Part shown: piece after piece, positions 60,664 through 64,000 of the stretch | How positions within the stretch are numbered: position 1 is the first letter of the stretch | Layout: each line of letters opens with the position of its first letter | NCBI GenBank assembly: GCA_037951165.1 | Contig: JBBDHG010000134.1 | Span: 177,501-241,500, forward strand | Reading direction: 5' to 3' | Length of the DNA: 64,000 nucleotides | From: Lophius americanus | Lineage: Eukaryota > Chordata > Actinopteri > Lophiiformes > Lophiidae | The notes under the pieces: model-generated | What the model saw: only the letters and a program-made list of their open reading frames with translations | Told to the model about the DNA's origin: nothing | Databases searched by the model: none | Made by a program: the position numbers and the translations under genes

Positions 60664-60780
60664 TCACTCTTGTTTCATTTCAGATCGTATAAATCTTTCG
60701 CCTTTTACTAAAGATTTCCGTGGAGTGGAACAACAAGAGTTTTACCCAATTTTTTGATGCCCTGCGAAAGTGGGGCTTCC
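60664..60780 (+). ncRNA. U5 spliceosomal snRNA gene
   Basis: U5 is the snRNA of the U4/U6.U5 tri-snRNP; its loop 1 aligns the exons for ligation. The 5' part carries CAGATCGTATAAATC, then the invariant loop 1 CGCCTTTTACTAAAG and ATTTCCGTGGAG. The Sm site is CAATTTTTTGA, followed by a 3' stem-loop with arms GCCC and GGGC. All match vertebrate U5 in order and spacing, over about 117 nt. A sequence resembling an snRNA 3' box (GTAAAAGATAAC) starts about 9 nt beyond. I could not define the proximal sequence element upstream. The gene is probably functional, as every essential motif is intact. Confidence 0.88.
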
Positions 60781-61009
60781 TCTCTATGTAAAAGATAACT
60801 AATCCATAAGTCTCGAATCCATCGAGTCTGATTTCAGTTTTATACCTACGTTATCTTGAATACATTATCACATCATAAACTCTTCGTATGTATAACGTCC
60901 TAATGACGTGGGAACGGAAAGTAAACGTATGCCATAGCACACTTACTATATATTGGAGAAATGTTTATTAATGTTCTATTTGGAAGTTGTCCTACCTTCT
61001 GGTACTCGT

Positions 61010-61207
61010 ATGCTTTGGTGTTTTGTTTCAGAAACGAATATTGAAAAACGACGAACGGGTGGTAATTTGATTTTTCATCTTAAATTACAAAAAATTGACT
61101 TGAGAAAGGACCAAATAGGGATGAGAAAATTTAGAACAATCATCAAATTAAACTACCACTCTTTTTCAAGATTCGTTTCTGAAACGAAATACCAAGCAAT
61201 ACACCGA
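61010..61207. repeat. Long imperfect inverted repeat between the two U5 copies
   Basis: The left arm (about 61010-61085, with GTTTCAGAAACGAAT at its core) is repeated in inverted orientation at about 61135-61207 (ATTCGTTTCTGAAACGAAA). Further matches include GGTGGTAATTTGAT against its complement ATCAAATTAAACTACCAC. The transcript would fold into a hairpin of about 70 bp with a loop of about 50 nt. It could be a MITE or a non-coding hairpin. Confidence 0.75.
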
Positions 61208-61577
61208 TCAAATTAAATACCAAAACATACCCGGACCCTTTTTGCTCTTTCCCGAATAATGTTGTATATGTCAGTTCGTGGAAGAGAGACATAAATGAAG
61301 AGAAACATATATATTAGCACTTCCCTGCTCTTGATAGAGGGTTGATATTTTTTATTCACCATTTTAACTGAGACGCGATGGATGCATTGCCATATAACCC
61401 GGAAACGGAAGTTTACCCCCATGATGCCTTGCAACATAGCGTCAAACAGCAACTACATGCTGTGTTTCCATACGATAATCGTTTCCATCAAAAGTAATTC
61501 TTAACTAATATATTCATAGCTATCACTTTAACGTACTATGTCATAAACGTGAGGTGAACCAGCAGTGATGAGTATAT

Positions 61578-61683
61578 TGTCACTAATCGATTAAATCTTT
61601 CGCCTTTTACTCAAGATTTCCGTGGAGAAGGACAATAAGAGATATATCTAATATTTTGCCGCTCTCCGAAAGTGGGGCCTCCT
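61578..61683 (+). pseudogene. Diverged U5 snRNA copy
   Basis: It keeps TTAAATCTTTCGCCTTTTAC, ATTTCCGTGGAG and the 3' stem-loop with CGAAAGTGGGGCC, so loop 1 is intact. The 5' leader is shorter than in the copy at 60664, the middle has several changes, and the Sm site reads AATATTTTG instead of AATTTTTTG. A 3'-box-like GTGAAGATAGA follows at the same spacing. It is either a decaying duplicate or a variant U5; the weakened Sm site favours decay. Confidence 0.7.
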
Positions 61684-62154
61684 TATTCTGTGAAGATAGA
61701 AATCTCTAGCTATAATACTGATTCCTTGAGTTGTTTACTTTTAATTATTAGTAACACAAGGCAAGAAGAATCACAAATATGATTTTTGTTGCTTGTAGTG
61801 ATTCAAAGATGGGAAAATATTAATATTAACTTGCTCATTAACTGCGCTCATGCGGCTGAGGGTGGTGTTGGATTTTTATTTGAATTGATAAAGTAAGTGA
61901 AGGAGCAGTTAAGGTATATTGTTCCAAATGGGGTCTTTCACAGTCCTCGACACTCAACAATTAAATTTTGGCATTTATTCAATCCAGATATGTCCACAGT
62001 TTTTTTTAGATTTAGACTTTGGTAACATCATTAAAATGAAAAATAACTGACATAAAGTTTGTGCAAACCAACATGACCGTATTGGGTAGCATTATCTGTT
62101 AATATAGCATCTAAAATGATCAACACAAATTAAACAAAATGTAAAATAATACTA

Positions 62155-62285
62155 ATAATCTTTCCTTTATTTATCACGTTACACAGAACAATGTCGTGAG
62201 ATTTTATCTCAACCCATCCCTGAGGGTGCTATGGTCAGGCGCTTCACAGCGGCCGGGGAGCTGAGGTTTCCAGCTCTTAGCTTTC
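62155..62285 (-). repeat. tRNA-derived SINE (family 1), 3' half, minus strand
   Basis: The plus strand reads CCTTTATTTATCACG, then TCAACCCATCCCTGAGGG and GCGGCCGGGGAGCTGAGG, the complement of the body and tail of the SINE at 6324-6550. The tRNA-like head is missing or too worn to see. Confidence 0.7.
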
Positions 62286-62959
62286 CTTGATTGTGTTTAT
62301 TCTGTTGTACATGATTCAATCTAAGAAATCATAGCCCCATTTATTCATCGCCTGGGTGAGGGAATGTGAAGTGAGTCAGCAGTTAAGAAGGTATTTTAGA
62401 CCAAAATGTTGGTCTTTTTTGTGTTCCATGACCAATTCACACTCCTTTCACCTCGGCTCATATTTGCCCATCACCTTTTTATTAATGATAAAACATAGTA
62501 AAGGTTGGGCTTGATGTAAATGTCAATTATATATGTGACTATACTCGTTATTTAACAAATCCAGTGTTTCAAATATCAGTTTCATCTGTTGATCTACTTG
62601 CTTTGCAATCAAATAACATTAATTTATGTATGTGCTTTTTGCAGAAGAAATTATACACTGCAAAATATGTGATCATGGTGTTCATGGTGGTGTTGGTGGT
62701 TTTGATTTTAAGTTGAAACAAGATTAATCTTAAGGTAATTTCTGAAGATAAAAAAGAGAATACAGAGTAGCGGAGGGTAGTCAGTGTTTTCACAGAATTC
62801 ACATCAGTCACACTCATGCCCGACAGGGTCTTGATGTCTAGGGTTTCCAAGCAAGAGGCCTAGATTGAGCTGACAATTCCATGGGAAGAACAGTCTTGGG
62901 AGACTCAGGAGAGGAAAAAGGCGGAGTATGCAGACCTTTATAGGTCAGTCTCTTCTCTG

Positions 62960-63200
62960 GTTCCCAGGCCCTCTCAGAATCTGCTGGCATTGTAGAAGAA
63001 GAGCCATGAGGAAATCTCTAGAAGCAGCTGATAAATCTTCCTGATATCTCTGGTTGAAGAAGAGCGACTAGTGGCAGAGTATGCTACCTTGGCACAAGTT
63101 GGGGCCTGATCATCTCCGCCCGGGTCACCTGGGTGCGGGTGCCTGAAGATGACACCCGAAACATCCGATGATCCTGGGTACATCACTGACTCTGTGTCCA
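62960..63200 (+). repeat. 3' end of a Dong/R4 (Rex6-like) LINE
   Basis: Around 63000-63075 the frame reads RRAMRKSLEAADKSS, a stop, then YLWLKKSD, which resembles the end of the ORF of R4-clade elements. It is followed by a 3' UTR-like GGGTCACCTGGGTGCGGGTG and CCGATGATCCTGGGTACATC. At least one internal stop shows it is dead. The clade is assigned from memory of this tail. Confidence 0.55.
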
Positions 63201-64000
63201 GGTTGCTCCAACCTCCACCAGGTGAAAGTGCTACTATCTGAATGAGTAAAGGTTGGATGAGTGAATTTGAAATGAACCAGCAGTGTTGTTGCCTATGTGA
63301 AATTCATCTAAATGATAGGAAAGCATGTTTTCACTGAAATGTAGCGGCAGTATTGCCAACAGTGGACACCTATGCGTGCAGCCTTAAAACTCCTGGTCGC
63401 GTATAACAATTCAAAATCAATAATTACATTTAAAATGTCTAAAAAAAATGTTTAAAAATCTGATTTAATATCCAAATACATTAATATGACGTGCTCTTTG
63501 AAGCGTTTGCAATTTAATTTATTTAAGAAAGAATAAATCATACAATTCAAAATAAAAACAGACCCTCTATTAATTAAGTTGCATCTGCGTGTGTGTGCAG
63601 TCTTGTTAGGCAGACAACTAGCGTTAAACCTTTCTAATAATTGTCAACAATCATGTTCATGATCATGGGGATAATTTGTTTTATATGGACCATAGATACT
63701 GAAATGACAACTTTGATAGCCCGGCAATCAGGAAATGAAAACGCTGCCCTGTCATGCTGTGTTCCATGGTGTTGTAAAATGTCAGAATCAGATTGAATTG
63801 AAACTCAGGAAACATCCGGGAAAAACATAGGTGTCAAAAAAGCCATTTTCCTTATTGTGGTTATGACTTTTCTTTTTATTTTATATTGACCAAAGAAGCC
63901 AAAACAGCAGCTTATAATTTTGATTCCAGCCAGTTCAGGGTGATGGTTGTTTGTTGATAATGATGCCGTTAACAAGGTTGGTCATAGTCATGGGGATTCA

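Larger units (their letters stand above)
61690..64000. other. Intergenic DNA at the right end
   Basis: No gene is recognised. It holds a worn minus-strand family 1 SINE (about 62155-62285) and the 3' end of a LINE (about 62960-63200). The last 800 bases show nothing I can name. Confidence 0.6.

Overview
The window is nuclear DNA from a ray-finned fish, probably a percomorph-type teleost. The evidence is AT-rich intergenic DNA with many CA, TA and tetranucleotide microsatellites, several tRNA-derived SINEs, compact multi-exon vertebrate genes with GT-AG introns, and proteins that look like teleost members of vertebrate families. No prokaryotic operon, CRISPR array or phage structure was seen. 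Gene models were built by hand: exons were read in all frames, and each junction was checked for a splice dinucleotide pair and for matching codon phase.

Layout. (1) 2464-9651, minus strand: a complete ten-exon Cys-loop ligand-gated channel of the 5-HT3 receptor type (456 residues, all phases agree). (2) About 12.7-38.3 kb, minus strand: rnf157, a RING E3 ubiquitin ligase of the mahogunin group, with 18 well supported coding exons, a nineteenth short exon that ends in TAG, and a candidate further 3' exon. (3) 42369-43720, plus strand: srsf2, an SR splicing factor in two coding exons, followed by a long 3' UTR that looks alternatively spliced. (4) 47290-54026, plus strand: mxra7, a single-pass membrane protein with two mutually exclusive terminal coding exons. 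(5) 54594-56765, plus strand: a remnant of an st6galnac1/2-type sialyltransferase. It keeps a membrane anchor, a stem and the last exon, but I find no catalytic sialylmotif exons and there is at least one reading-frame break. (6) 60664-60780, plus strand: a well preserved U5 snRNA gene, with a second diverged U5-like copy about 0.9 kb downstream.

From memory of the human map, RNF157, SRSF2, MXRA7 and ST6GALNAC1/2 all lie on 17q25, and SRSF2, MXRA7 and ST6GALNAC1 share order and relative orientation there, so this is a conserved vertebrate block. ZACN, another Cys-loop channel, sits near human RNF157. This makes the position of the 5-HT3-like gene next to rnf157 notable.

The rest is introns and intergenic DNA holding SINEs, LINE tails, microsatellites and several striking palindromes. 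The best are two perfect palindromes of 48 and 58 bp, sharing one core, inside an rnf157 intron. The genes are not an operon; each has its own promoter, and CCAAT-box clusters stand before srsf2 and mxra7. The most interesting points are the gutted sialyltransferase locus, the twin palindromes, the alternative mxra7 3' exon, the unusual rnf157 3' end, and the U5 pair with an inverted repeat between its members.
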